Source: Bin55 sp965205545 (GTDB lineage Bacteria > Pseudomonadota > Gammaproteobacteria > Pseudomonadales > Azotimanducaceae). Taken from it: 64,000 nucleotides of DNA. The notes beneath the pieces were generated by a model. It ran no database searches. It saw nothing but the letters and a program-made list of their open reading frames with translations, and was not told where the DNA came from. Positions 41,531 through 49,914 of this stretch are shown here, piece after piece. The position numbers and the translations under genes are program-made. The stretch's first letter is position 1. Every line of letters begins with the position of its first letter. The stretch covers positions 558,001 through 622,000 of the forward strand of contig OZ242170.1 in NCBI GenBank assembly GCA_965205545.1. Reading direction: 5' to 3'.

Positions 41531-42898
41531 TCAACTCACGTCGTGGGGGTCAACAGATGCACCTGGAGTTGCCCTATCGCCGGATCTACGAACTTGATTT
41601 GCAATCCACGCAAGTACACATAGCGATGGAATTACGGCGACGGAAGTGAAAACAAAGAACAACGCCCAATTCCCTCCCAATTTGTCAATCGTTAGACCAC
41701 TCAACGCTCCTAAGACTATCCTCCCCGCATTTCCAAGAGATGCCAATGCTCCGTACTGGCCTGCCGCGTGAAGGTGGCTTACGTAAAAGGTAATGAATGC
41801 AACAAATGCCACAGTAGCAATAGACGATGTAATTCCGTCGACAACTACTGCAACTACAAACAACGTGAGATCCGGACCGGTCACCGCAATCCAAGCGAAC
41901 ATAAGGTTAGTGGCAGCCATGGCAATACCAGCGAAAAAAAGCATCTTGAATACTCCGATTCGCGGCATCAATGCCCCTGCAAAGAGTGAGAAGACAATGG
42001 TTATGGCCATCGTAATCAGTTTGGACACCGTGGCAATTTCGTTCTCTGTAAATCCCACTTCTCGATAGAAAATGTAGGCCATTCGTCCCAAAAACGCTTC
42101 GCCAAGTTTGAACAACAAAATAAAGAGAAGCAGACTCAGTGCAATTTCAAGCCCATGCCGTTTAAAGAAATCCTGAACCGTATCCAAATACTCCATGATG
42201 ACGGTCAAATACCAGCGCCTGTTAATGGCACCCGAGGGGGTTGGAGGCTCTTCAAACCAAGCGAGAACTAGCAGAGAAACTGGCACTAGTATCAAGGCTG
42301 CAACCACATATGAGCTTCCCCATGTCTCCCCTCCTGACGACAGGTACAGCATTAGAGCAGCCGGCGCGGCCGCCCCCACGACCCAGCCGCACGTAGCCAT
42401 TGCTGCACCTAAGCTAATCAATCCAGTCGCTTCTCGAGGAATAATGGTGATCCGATAAGCGTCAATCGCCAAGTCTTGGGTCGCAGATGAGAGTCCAATT
42501 CCTATCGCCAAAAGTGTAAAGACAACCATGGTTGATTGCGAAGGACCCGTCGCCGCCATAATTAAAGTCAATACAACTAAGAACACCTGACACACGAGAA
42601 TCCAAGATCGTCGCTGGCCGATTTTCCCTAGCCAGCCAAACTTCACGGCGTCCAACATCGGAGCCCACAGAAAATTGATCGTATAGACAAGATAGACGAG
42701 CCCAAAAAGACCAATTTCGGTGCGTGAGAATCCGTGGCTCTTGAGCCATAGCGACAACGTTGAAGCACCGATGATCGACCAAGGATAGCCGCTGGCAAAT
42801 CCGAGGATGAGTATGCGCCAGAGTCGAATGTCGCGCAGCAACTTCAGCGTTTCAATGAAACTTGGATTTGTCGGTTGTGCTTCCAACGGAGAATTCAC
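41531..42898 (-). CDS. MFS transporter of the AmpG (PAT) family
   Basis: A 455-residue inner-membrane protein with about 12 helices. Family marks are Phe-Ala-Ser-Gly-Tyr-Pro-Trp near 33-39 (AmpG has Gly-Phe-Ser-Ser-Gly-Leu-Pro), Trp-Ala-Pro-Met-Leu-Asp, Gly-Gln-Arg-Arg-Ser-Trp-Ile, and Ser-Ser-Ala-Thr-Gln-Asp-Leu-Ala-Ile-Asp-Ala-Tyr-Arg, the strongest PAT-family signature. AmpG imports anhydromuropeptides for cell-wall recycling and can affect beta-lactamase induction; acetyl-CoA transporters are close relatives. No ampC, ampR or ampD gene is near. Its position within the cargo block hints that it is an extra copy, but that is inference. Confidence 0.88.
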   Translation of the reverse strand: MNSPLEAQPTNPSFIETLKLLRDIRLWRILILGFASGYPWSIIGASTLSLWLKSHGFSRTEIGLFGLVYLVYTINFLWAPMLDAVKFGWLGKIGQRRSWILVCQVFLVVLTLIMAATGPSQSTMVVFTLLAIGIGLSSATQDLAIDAYRITIIPREATGLISLGAAMATCGWVVGAAAPAALMLYLSSGGETWGSSYVVAALILVPVSLLVLAWFEEPPTPSGAINRRWYLTVIMEYLDTVQDFFKRHGLEIALSLLLFILLFKLGEAFLGRMAYIFYREVGFTENEIATVSKLITMAITIVFSLFAGALMPRIGVFKMLFFAGIAMAATNLMFAWIAVTGPDLTLFVVAVVVDGITSSIATVAFVAFITFYVSHLHAAGQYGALASLGNAGRIVLGALSGLTIDKLGGNWALFFVFTSVAVIPSLCVLAWIANQVRRSGDRATPGASVDPHDVS

Positions 42899-43013
42899 GC
42901 TACTACCTCCATGTATGTAGCTCTAGGGGGTTGAGACTTAAGCCTGTCATTGCATTGGCCGTCGAACCACCATATCGTAGCAAGGAACGAGCAATTTGGT
43001 CAGAACAATCTCC

Positions 43014-44246
43014 TCAACTGCTGTTCAACTGGCAATCGTGGATGATTCCACGTGCCAATTGCCAATCGAGACGTCTGCGATACATGCCGTCCTTCCTGAT
43101 ACCTTTATAGCAGGTCATGAGAACATCTTTGGTTTTGTATCGAAACTCGGCAATTTTGCGGTTCCATCGATCAATTTCTAGCTTTGACTCAACATGAAGC
43201 TTGGTGATATGCCGACCCGAGCGTTTGACCCTGTAGTGAGCCAGTTCCTCCACTTCGCAGAACCGAATGGACGGACCAACCGTATTGTCCAGTGCTATGA
43301 GGCCAACATTTCCATTTCGTTCGTTGAACCTGATCGTGCATCCTTGTTTTCGTGGTTTGGGACGAAGTTGGATCAGTTCGTCGAGCCACCCTACTCTTTT
43401 GGATCTAGCCCATATAAGTGCGTCGGCGGTCTGTTCCGGACCAAACAAAGCAAGACAGGCTGGGTGTCCTGTGTCTCGGAACAATCTGCGAGGCAATGAA
43501 ACGCAATGCTGCAATCGCTCATGGAAGACATCTGCGCGGAGGAACGACTCGGGAATAATCGCCGCGACCCAGTCGCAGTGTTCCAGACACTTGTCCAGGC
43601 AATGCTTGTACAAATTGTCGTAGAGCGTTGATGGAAACGGCAAACCGCGCTTTGTTGCACTGTTCCTTGCGAGCCACGGGGGATTCGTAATACAAACTCT
43701 ATAGCCTCTTGGAAATGACTCCAGTGTGTCTCTCTGCTGTACGTCTGCCGAAGCCGGAACAATGTCAAATGAAGAAAATCGATTGCACAAGCCCATGTTT
43801 CTCAAGTGTTTTATGAGTCTGTTGCTTCCCGCAAAGGGTTCAAGAATTTCCTGTTGGCGTAGCTCTGCTTTCTGTGCCCAATCCAAAAACGCTGGATGAA
43901 CGAATGGGTTTCCTACGGTGTAGAAGGCGCCTGTTAGTCTCTTTAATTCTTGCTCTGTGCAATGCTCTTGACGGGATTGCTGTCTTGCGGCTGCAGGTCC
44001 ATATGCATTGATTGAGACCTCACTACGTGGCGCATGGCCTGACGGTGTAGGTGGGGCGTGATCCCGTAGCGAAATCCGAGAAGAAGGATTCAGTAAAACG
44101 CGGTTACCTCCCTGGTGCTTGATCGAACTTGTATCCAAGCTCTTCAGTGTCAACGAATTGCGAAGCGAATAGCGATGCGTTGCTGATTTGGACTCAGTCT
44201 GGGAACTAATCGACACAGTTTCTACAAGCTGTTTTTTGCAAGTCAA
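43014..44246 (-). CDS. N6-adenine-type DNA methyltransferase
   Basis: A 410-residue S-adenosylmethionine-dependent methyltransferase, TTG start. The AdoMet motif Glu-Pro-Phe-Ala-Gly-Ser-Asn is at 136-142, an acidic motif II, Ser-Phe-Asp-Ile-Val-Pro, at about 159-164, and the catalytic Asn-Pro-Pro-Trp at 188-191. Thr-Gly-Ala-Phe-Tyr-Thr at 105-110 resembles the start of type I/IIG methylase domains. The first 95 residues are polar and unlike the family, so the true start may be internal. The C-terminal 150 residues could hold target recognition. It starts 7 bases after the stop of a secreted HNH nuclease. No classical restriction subunit is present, so it is an orphan methylase or part of an unusual system. 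Confidence 0.82.
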   Translation of the reverse strand: MTCKKQLVETVSISSQTESKSATHRYSLRNSLTLKSLDTSSIKHQGGNRVLLNPSSRISLRDHAPPTPSGHAPRSEVSINAYGPAAARQQSRQEHCTEQELKRLTGAFYTVGNPFVHPAFLDWAQKAELRQQEILEPFAGSNRLIKHLRNMGLCNRFSSFDIVPASADVQQRDTLESFPRGYRVCITNPPWLARNSATKRGLPFPSTLYDNLYKHCLDKCLEHCDWVAAIIPESFLRADVFHERLQHCVSLPRRLFRDTGHPACLALFGPEQTADALIWARSKRVGWLDELIQLRPKPRKQGCTIRFNERNGNVGLIALDNTVGPSIRFCEVEELAHYRVKRSGRHITKLHVESKLEIDRWNRKIAEFRYKTKDVLMTCYKGIRKDGMYRRRLDWQLARGIIHDCQLNSS

Positions 44247-44252
44247 ATCGAA

Positions 44253-44819
44253 CTAGGCATTTTCTGGATCGTTCTGTTCTGGAGGATCCAGAAATACCTC
44301 ATCCGCGGTGCAGCTTTCCAAGACATCCTGCATTGCGTCTCGTTCATCGGAATCTACAGACATCTTGTACTTTTTCTTCACTTGGATCACTGTGAAGACA
44401 TACCAGCACTTGTTGTTGTCAGGAAGCCATTCCCCAGCATCCCTGGCTCCCTTCGAGCGGTTCACCGAAGGTGTCGAGAGAGTGAGATTCAATAAGTCAT
44501 TGGCAAATGCGTAGCGTAATTCGGGCGAGGCTTTGCACAGCCCGCTGTCGTGAGCTTCCTTGCGAGCGACCATGTGTTCAACATCGACATCCGTCGCTTC
44601 GTCGTACCAGATGTTGTCGTAAGGAGAGTAGAAACCGCCCAAGGACTTCTCGATCACAAGATCGGAATCAGAACTGTATTGGTAATCGGAGCTCACCGAA
44701 GAATAGGATGGACAATCGTCTTCGGTGTATTCGTCTCGAACTTCCAGCCCCTTCCATGTTTCCGCGACTGCAGCAGTTGCCAGAAAGCATGCACAAATAA
44801 AGCCTAGGCCTACTTTCAA
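44253..44819 (-). CDS. Secreted HNH endonuclease (DUF1524/GmrSD-like)
   Basis: A 188-residue exported nuclease. A signal peptide occupies 1-19 (hydrophobic, ending Ala-Val-Ala-Glu). The nuclease core has Asp-Val-Glu-His-Met-Val-Ala-Arg-Lys-Glu-Ala-His with His82 as likely general base, then Asn-Asp-Leu-Leu-Asn-Leu-Thr-Leu-Ser, Asn120, Lys123, and Asp127 with Glu-Trp-Leu-Pro, the full HNH set. Paired Cys (Cys94, Cys138) fit an oxidising compartment. Such enzymes degrade extracellular or periplasmic DNA for nutrition, uptake or defence. It is tightly coupled (7 bases) to the DNA methyltransferase that follows, an unusual pairing for a secreted enzyme. Confidence 0.85.
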   Translation of the reverse strand: MKVGLGFICACFLATAAVAETWKGLEVRDEYTEDDCPSYSSVSSDYQYSSDSDLVIEKSLGGFYSPYDNIWYDEATDVDVEHMVARKEAHDSGLCKASPELRYAFANDLLNLTLSTPSVNRSKGARDAGEWLPDNNKCWYVFTVIQVKKKYKMSVDSDERDAMQDVLESCTADEVFLDPPEQNDPENA

Positions 44820-44975
44820 ACTACGAGCTCAATTCGCTGGACATCAACAGCGTAGATTATGCCGGTTTGCATCGCTCGTGCTACGTGCCATTGCTTGTTG
44901 TTAAGGAGTGTGGACATGCCAAGTTCAATATCCTGGATTCAATCCCAAATTCCCGATCATTGGCTCACCTGTGGT

Positions 44976-46139
44976 CTATGTCAGTTGATCCCGCACACGG
45001 TCAGCTTTCAGGACATGGTCCATTAGAGAGGGAATGCCAGGCTCAAACAGCAAATCGCCTCCTTCGGACTCCCAGATGTAGCCTAAACCTTCGAGTTCCT
45101 CTGTGGTGTCTCGTACATTGGCACCGGCACTGCTCTCTTTGATCGTTTGTTTGATGTTCTCAATGGACAGCCTTCCCGATCGTGAGTTGTCAAATACCTT
45201 AGCAAGCGCTACTGCGACTGTAATTAGGTCAGCCCTCTCCAATTCGCGCATGCGGTCCGAGTACATGGCGTTGATGCTGCGCCCCCACACTTTGGACGCA
45301 ATTGACAACACCCCAGCATCAACGAATTGCCCGTTCGATTCGTCTACGGCATCCCAAATGGCATATCCCACGCACTGAATAAAGTGCGGATAGCATTGTG
45401 TGAGTTCGATAAGCCGGCTTTCCTCGACTGAATTCAAGGAAACGTTGAAGTTGGCTTCCTCCAACGGCTGCAGCAATGCCGTTCGGGCAGATTCGGTATC
45501 AAGCCGCTCTAGCCTCATTAGACGAGCTCTACCTAGGTATGATGCACCAAAGTTTCTGATATGCGATGGAAGAGCTGGGGTGCCAGCCAGAACAAATGCA
45601 AAATTTGTTTCCCCATCTCTTGCCGCGTGCGCAATAGAAAGAATAGCGTTCAGGGTCTCTTGAGAGACTAGATGGGCTTCGTCAACCATCAGTAGTGTTG
45701 GCCTAGCCTTCATCTCGCTGAGACACAATTCTCTTGCCTCGCGAAGACTGGACTTGAACACCTCAGACGTCTCACGCCCCAAGTTCGTGCCAGTACCTCC
45801 AACTCCAATTTTTCCCCCCAACTTGGAGGTTCTTGTTGCCTGAGTCGGAATCGGCCTGCCAAGAAGGAAAGAGTGCAACTCTCTCGCATCAGGTACGTCG
45901 CTCGCCAACACTTTGATGGCTCTAACTCTGGAATCTTCGATCAGACGTTCAGCGACACGTTGAAGTAGCGATGTTTTGCCATTGCCTCGCGGCCCGTAGA
46001 GAATGATGTCCTGCGACACTCGCTCTTTGTCGGCGAGACGCCTCGTGAGTGCATCGATCTGTTGAAGCTCTAGATCGCGGCCCGCGAAAACTGGTGGCTG
46101 TAGTCCGTAGCCTGGCGTGTAAGGATTCTTGCTTGTCAT
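44976..46139 (-). CDS. AAA/STAND-like ATPase
   Basis: A 387-residue ATPase. Walker A Gly-Pro-Arg-Gly-Asn-Gly-Lys-Thr-Ser is at 49-57, Walker B with Asp-Glu-Ala-His at 153-156, and sensor-like segments follow (Leu-Ala-Gly-Thr-Pro). A helical lid and probable winged helix make up the last 120 residues. The start Pro-Pro-Val-Phe-Ala-Gly-Arg-Asp-Leu-Glu is characteristic of the ORC/Cdc6-like and AAA_16 group. Such proteins act in replication, transposition (TniB-like) or defence signalling. It lies 156 bases upstream of the secreted nuclease gene on the same strand and may belong with the nuclease-methylase pair. Confidence 0.8.
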   Translation of the reverse strand: MTSKNPYTPGYGLQPPVFAGRDLELQQIDALTRRLADKERVSQDIILYGPRGNGKTSLLQRVAERLIEDSRVRAIKVLASDVPDARELHSFLLGRPIPTQATRTSKLGGKIGVGGTGTNLGRETSEVFKSSLREARELCLSEMKARPTLLMVDEAHLVSQETLNAILSIAHAARDGETNFAFVLAGTPALPSHIRNFGASYLGRARLMRLERLDTESARTALLQPLEEANFNVSLNSVEESRLIELTQCYPHFIQCVGYAIWDAVDESNGQFVDAGVLSIASKVWGRSINAMYSDRMRELERADLITVAVALAKVFDNSRSGRLSIENIKQTIKESSAGANVRDTTEELEGLGYIWESEGGDLLFEPGIPSLMDHVLKADRVRDQLT

Positions 46140-46676
46140 ACTAGGATGCGGTATTGTCTATTCGCCGCTGTGTTCGAGAGATCTACTACAAATTGACCCG
46201 CTGTCAGGCCTCCATCCAGTGTTTGTGTGAGATGCGGTCAACTTGCTCCATTGACATTGAATCGACGATGGTTCCATACTTGGTTGAGTTGGCGAATCGA
46301 TTGACTTACGTGCTAAACAACGACGAATGGTTTCATTAAGGTCGCGAACATATGGATTCGCGACATTCGTTCATGGTGGCTATTCTTGGAATTACCACCA
46401 AATGTAACCCTTTGATTGGAGCGAATCGTAGACTTGCGTCATTCGTGTCTGTCCCCATGACCACTTGCCTATGGGCCTGACATCCATTGTATAACTCGAT
46501 TCCTGCAGACGAAATGCCTTAAGCCAAGCAAATCGGCAGACCTCCACGCGCATGTACATCTATACCCTTAGAACATTTTCGAGAGGGACTAAACCACTCG
46601 TAACCATGTATCCTACTGACAATAATCTGTGAATACGCTGACCCTGCTGACAATTATGTCGTAATGACTAGTTAGG
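46140..46676. other. Divergent intergenic region between the ATPase and a PhyH gene
   Basis: A 537-base stretch that must hold promoters for the minus-strand ATPase and the plus-strand dioxygenase. A short open frame of 61 codons at 46154-46339 starts at TTG, is Cys-rich in its first half, and is not convincing. A TGGTGG...CCACCA dyad with a 15-base spacer lies near 46374-46400. Nothing else was recognised. Confidence 0.4.
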
Positions 46677-47747
46677 ATGTCTATGACCTCCACAAAACCC
46701 GAACCGAGTTATGAAGCCAAATTCGCGAGGTCTACCCGCAAGCTGAAAGTCTTGTCGGTTGATCAAGCTCGCGAATTCGTGGAAAACGGCTATGTCGTCG
46801 TCAAATCCGCTTTTTCTCAAACGATCGCCGATCAAATATGCAACTACGCGTGGGACGAACTAAAGGAGAGTCATGGCATTTCAAAGGATGACCGTTCGAC
46901 ATGGCGTTCCCATCCCCACGGCTACATTCGCACAAACGGGCAGAAACTGCATATCAATCTTGCCGAGAACGCAAAAAGAGCATTGAGCGTACAAGCCGAT
47001 GTCGCAGGAGGAATAAACAGATTGCCCCAAGATGGTAAACACCTAGCGTTAACAGGGGGCGTTATCACGAATTTTGGTGTTGAAGACCATGGCGAGTGGC
47101 GACCGCCCGGACGACATCAAGGCGGTTGGCACAAAGATGGCTGGCACTTTCGCCACTTTCTCGATTCGCCCGAACAGGGCTTGCTGACCGTACCCATCTA
47201 TACACAGGTATTGAAAGAAAGTGGCGGGACCTTTCTCGCCAGAGACTCCATAGCTCCCGTTGCTAGGCTCCTGGCCAAGTATCCAACAGGTTTCCACGCA
47301 GACAGCGTTCAAGGTGCAGGCTACCTCATCCCATACCTGATCGACCAGTGCTCCGACTTTGTCGAACTGACGGGGGAGCCTGGCGACTTGGCCATCCTGC
47401 ACCCGTTCATATTGCACCGTAGAAGCATCAATCCTACAGACCGGCCGAGATTCATCGCGAATCTCGCCATCGTGCTAAAGGAACCTATGGATTTTTATCG
47501 TGGACCAAATGACCACTATTCGCTTGTTGAGCTTGCAGTTCTCCGAGCGCTAAGCAAGTCTAGCCTTGGTTACGCTCCTGCGAATCCCCGTGAAGCCTTC
47601 GTGCCACTTCCGTTTCGCAACGAGGAGGAGACAAAGCTGCGGCACAAGCAATTGACAATCGAAATGCAGCAAATGGCTTCGGAAGGGATCTTGACTCCAG
47701 AATGGGGGCGCCGCTTTGGCTACATGTCAAACGCGCCAGGAGACTAA
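46677..47747 (+). CDS. Phytanoyl-CoA dioxygenase-like protein
   Basis: A 356-residue Fe(II)/2-oxoglutarate oxygenase. Iron ligands are His152-x-Asp154 in Gly-Gly-Trp-His-Lys-Asp-Gly-Trp-His and probably His247 in Phe-Ile-Leu-His-Arg-Arg-Ser; Arg256 or Arg258 would bind the cosubstrate. The middle segment Glu-Ser-Gly-Gly-Thr-Phe-Leu matches the PhyH pattern. A second ATG at 46683 has the better spaced AGGA ribosome site, so the chain may start two residues later. It is distant in sequence from the PhyH gene at 14.1 kb. It sits alone in the cargo block; its substrate is unknown. Confidence 0.8.
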   Translation: MSMTSTKPEPSYEAKFARSTRKLKVLSVDQAREFVENGYVVVKSAFSQTIADQICNYAWDELKESHGISKDDRSTWRSHPHGYIRTNGQKLHINLAENAKRALSVQADVAGGINRLPQDGKHLALTGGVITNFGVEDHGEWRPPGRHQGGWHKDGWHFRHFLDSPEQGLLTVPIYTQVLKESGGTFLARDSIAPVARLLAKYPTGFHADSVQGAGYLIPYLIDQCSDFVELTGEPGDLAILHPFILHRRSINPTDRPRFIANLAIVLKEPMDFYRGPNDHYSLVELAVLRALSKSSLGYAPANPREAFVPLPFRNEEETKLRHKQLTIEMQQMASEGILTPEWGRRFGYMSNAPGD

Positions 47748-47852
47748 ATGGAACTGGCAGCAGGACTAGCGTTACGTAGGCTGGGCCATTGGGCTAGTGT
47801 GAACCGAAGGTTTTCTAAACACATAACGTAAGAGTATTAGTGTTGAGGAAAG

Positions 47853-47880
47853 TTGGCAATTGAAAATAATTCCTTGATAT
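47853..47880 (+). promoter_or_regulatory. Candidate sigma-70 promoter for the secreted protein gene
   Basis: TTGGCA (47853-47858) and TGATAT (47875-47880) are 16 bases apart in an AT-rich stretch. They would give a leader of about 105 bases before the TTG at 47993. That leader contains an 8-codon frame (ATG at 47977, stop at 47998-48000) that overlaps the gene start, which could couple translation. Confidence 0.35.
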
Positions 47881-47992
47881 GTAACGCCATCCGAGTATTG
47901 TCTATGGTGCTCGATTGATGGGATTGTGGCGAGTGATTCGTTGACTACAAATCAGGAGTTATAAGAGACTTAAACGATGAGACGCTCACCAA

Positions 47993-49246
47993 TTGATTAG
48001 CGCACGCCGACTGATCGTAGCATTCGCGTGTAGCGTCTTCGCCTGGATCAGCATTGTGCAACAAGAAACTGCTCATGCTCGAATGATTCGGTATGTAGTT
48101 CCTCCAGAAGAGATCCAATACTATCCCGAATCGGAGAAGCAACGAAGTGCGCGGGAATTGCTGGAGCGAGTTTGCTTGCCGGTCACACCTCCAGACAAAC
48201 TCTCGCCTGAATGTTTGACAGCTCTCTCGGACTACTTCATGGACGAACCGATATGGCGCTACAGTTGGCTCTACAACTATAGTGGCTCAACTGGATTTGA
48301 CCGCGCGCGTTCGCGCATTAATCCTCGAGCCTCAAATCTGCCCTATGGATATGACGACTATGCAATGGACAATGTTCCTCTTTGGAGAGACATCTTGGAC
48401 GGCCGTCTAGAGGAGCGCAAGTTTGAGGTGAAGCAAACCGTGGCCGATCCTGCATGCAATGAACTCGCACGTTTTGGTAGTGAGGGTGGAATTGAACGAC
48501 ACATGGCCGCACAATGCGCGGCGCGGGAGATGTACAAATACGCGACCTATTTAGATGCCTGTGTAACAGCTATGGATCGTGTAAGACTCCTTGAGAGTCC
48601 CACTGGCGACCGCAATCATTCAGAATTGAACGGCTTTCAGATGAGCTTGGCAATGATAGAACAACACATCACGAACGAATCGGACCGCAATTTGGCCACG
48701 CGTCGATTGGAGAAGGGATACCTGCACTCCAAGTGGATCATCGACCAATGTGCCGGCAATATCGACGGGGTGTCGTCATGGATAGGATCCAATGAAAACG
48801 AGCTCTTCTTGAAAGCCTGGCCTGCACACAACTATGCGTTGAGAATTGCAGCGAGAACGGGCGATGAATGGGCAATTCGAAGCTATCCACTGAAAATCGG
48901 CGATGGCGATCAGTTCAAGCGAGAACTGATGGATCAGTATCCGCTCTTAATGCATCGCTACCTAGGCAATTCCAGGCTCTTGCATTCCTCAGTTGATCGT
49001 CGAAGACATCAAGCCCAAGCATACGTCCTGTTGGAGAAACTTGCGGGTACCGAAGTCGCTAAGGGGGAGATTGACATCGAGGATTTGCAAGAGGAACTCG
49101 CCTACGTCCAAGGCGGAGGCGAGCTTGCGATGCCACAGTCAGCGCAGGAACAATTCAAGGAGAGTTTGGAAATCCAAAAGGCAATGTCCGAAGGCAACGA
49201 AATCAACCAAGAATTTCTCGACGAGTTGAAGAACATCACTAACTAA
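47993..49246 (+). CDS. Secreted protein of unknown function
   Basis: A 417-residue protein starting at TTG. A signal peptide (Ser-Ala-Arg-Arg-Leu, then about 13 hydrophobic residues, then Ala-His-Ala) covers residues 1-29. The mature part is mostly helical with scattered Cys (Val-Cys-Leu, Glu-Cys-Leu, Ala-Cys-Asn, Gln-Cys-Ala, Ala-Cys-Val, Gln-Cys-Ala) that could form three disulfides, and an acidic C-terminal helical tail. No known domain is recognised. A mini frame of 8 codons beginning at ATG 47977 overlaps the start in another frame; a one-base indel there could mean the true gene begins at that ATG. It is followed by a good terminator, so it is a single-gene unit. Confidence 0.6.
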   Translation: MISARRLIVAFACSVFAWISIVQQETAHARMIRYVVPPEEIQYYPESEKQRSARELLERVCLPVTPPDKLSPECLTALSDYFMDEPIWRYSWLYNYSGSTGFDRARSRINPRASNLPYGYDDYAMDNVPLWRDILDGRLEERKFEVKQTVADPACNELARFGSEGGIERHMAAQCAAREMYKYATYLDACVTAMDRVRLLESPTGDRNHSELNGFQMSLAMIEQHITNESDRNLATRRLEKGYLHSKWIIDQCAGNIDGVSSWIGSNENELFLKAWPAHNYALRIAARTGDEWAIRSYPLKIGDGDQFKRELMDQYPLLMHRYLGNSRLLHSSVDRRRHQAQAYVLLEKLAGTEVAKGEIDIEDLQEELAYVQGGGELAMPQSAQEQFKESLEIQKAMSEGNEINQEFLDELKNITN

Positions 49247-49258
49247 TTCCCCATAGAT

Positions 49259-49291
49259 GCAATCCTGGCTGGGATTGCGTACACTCTTTTT
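49259..49291 (+). terminator. Rho-independent terminator after the secreted protein gene
   Basis: GCAATCC, a 6-base loop and GGATTGC form a perfect 7-bp stem (49259-49278), followed within 10 bases by a five-T run (49287-49291). It begins 13 bases after the gene stop. Confidence 0.7.
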
Positions 49292-49455
49292 GAAAATAAC
49301 AAGAGACTGGAAGGCTGTGTTCGGTCTTGTTGCGGATAGCGTCTCATGTCTTGGTTTTGTTATTGAAAGTACTGAGCGGACAAATGAACATGCGGAGATT
49401 ACCGTTACTAATCTACGCATATCTTGCGGAGAATAAACATGACCTACCTGTGTGA

Positions 49456-49686
49456 ACAAGCGTAGCGGCCAAGAATGACATCGAACACAGAGACGCAGGC
49501 AAGCCATATGCAACGACAACTCGCGAACAAAGACACATGCACGGCCAAATGGAGGTGTCAGGGATTGATGTCGAGAATAGAGAGCGGCTAACGTTACTAA
49601 TGACAGACGTCGTAAATTCCACCGCGATGGAAGGTGAATACCTCGACTCCGATCCAGCCCATTTGTCCATACGCAGTCGGCTTTGA
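49456..49686 (+). pseudogene. Possible remnant of a class III nucleotide cyclase
   Basis: In the 655-base gap before the TlpA-like lipoprotein gene a plus-strand frame runs from just after a TGA to a TGA at 49684-49686. It includes Arg-Leu-Thr-Leu-Leu-Met-Thr-Asp-Val-Val-Asn-Ser-Thr-Ala-Met, which fits the first metal-binding strand of class III adenylate/guanylate cyclases (usual form Leu-Phe-Ala/Thr-Asp-Ile-Val-Gly-Ser-Thr). The rest of the catalytic domain is not found downstream in any frame. If real, it is a short relic of a longer gene. A chance match is possible because the frame is only about 76 codons and has no good start. The rest of the gap shows nothing convincing. Confidence 0.3.
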
Positions 49687-49914
49687 AGGAAAGCTTACGA
49701 GTTCGACATAGACGCAGATTGGCAAGTGCTCTCAGGACACAGCAACACTGAACATAAGCTACTTATTCCAACAATGTGGTTTGAAAAAATCTGGAAAGTA
49801 GTCGCAGAACGGTCTACTTCCGAAAATTCTCCAATTCGAAGCTGCCGCTGCGCATGAGAATCCATATCTCGTCCATATAATTCCCTGTAATTTCAGAACA
49901 ATTTGGCGATTCGG

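Noticed and set aside
46154..46339. 61-codon plus-strand frame in the gap before the second PhyH gene
   Set aside because: TTG start, no ribosome site, Cys-rich beginning and no family. Only its last 30 residues look protein-like.
49139..49670. Minus-strand frames of 126 and 85 residues after the secreted protein gene
   Set aside because: They overlap a good terminator and the end of a real gene, and composition is random-like.
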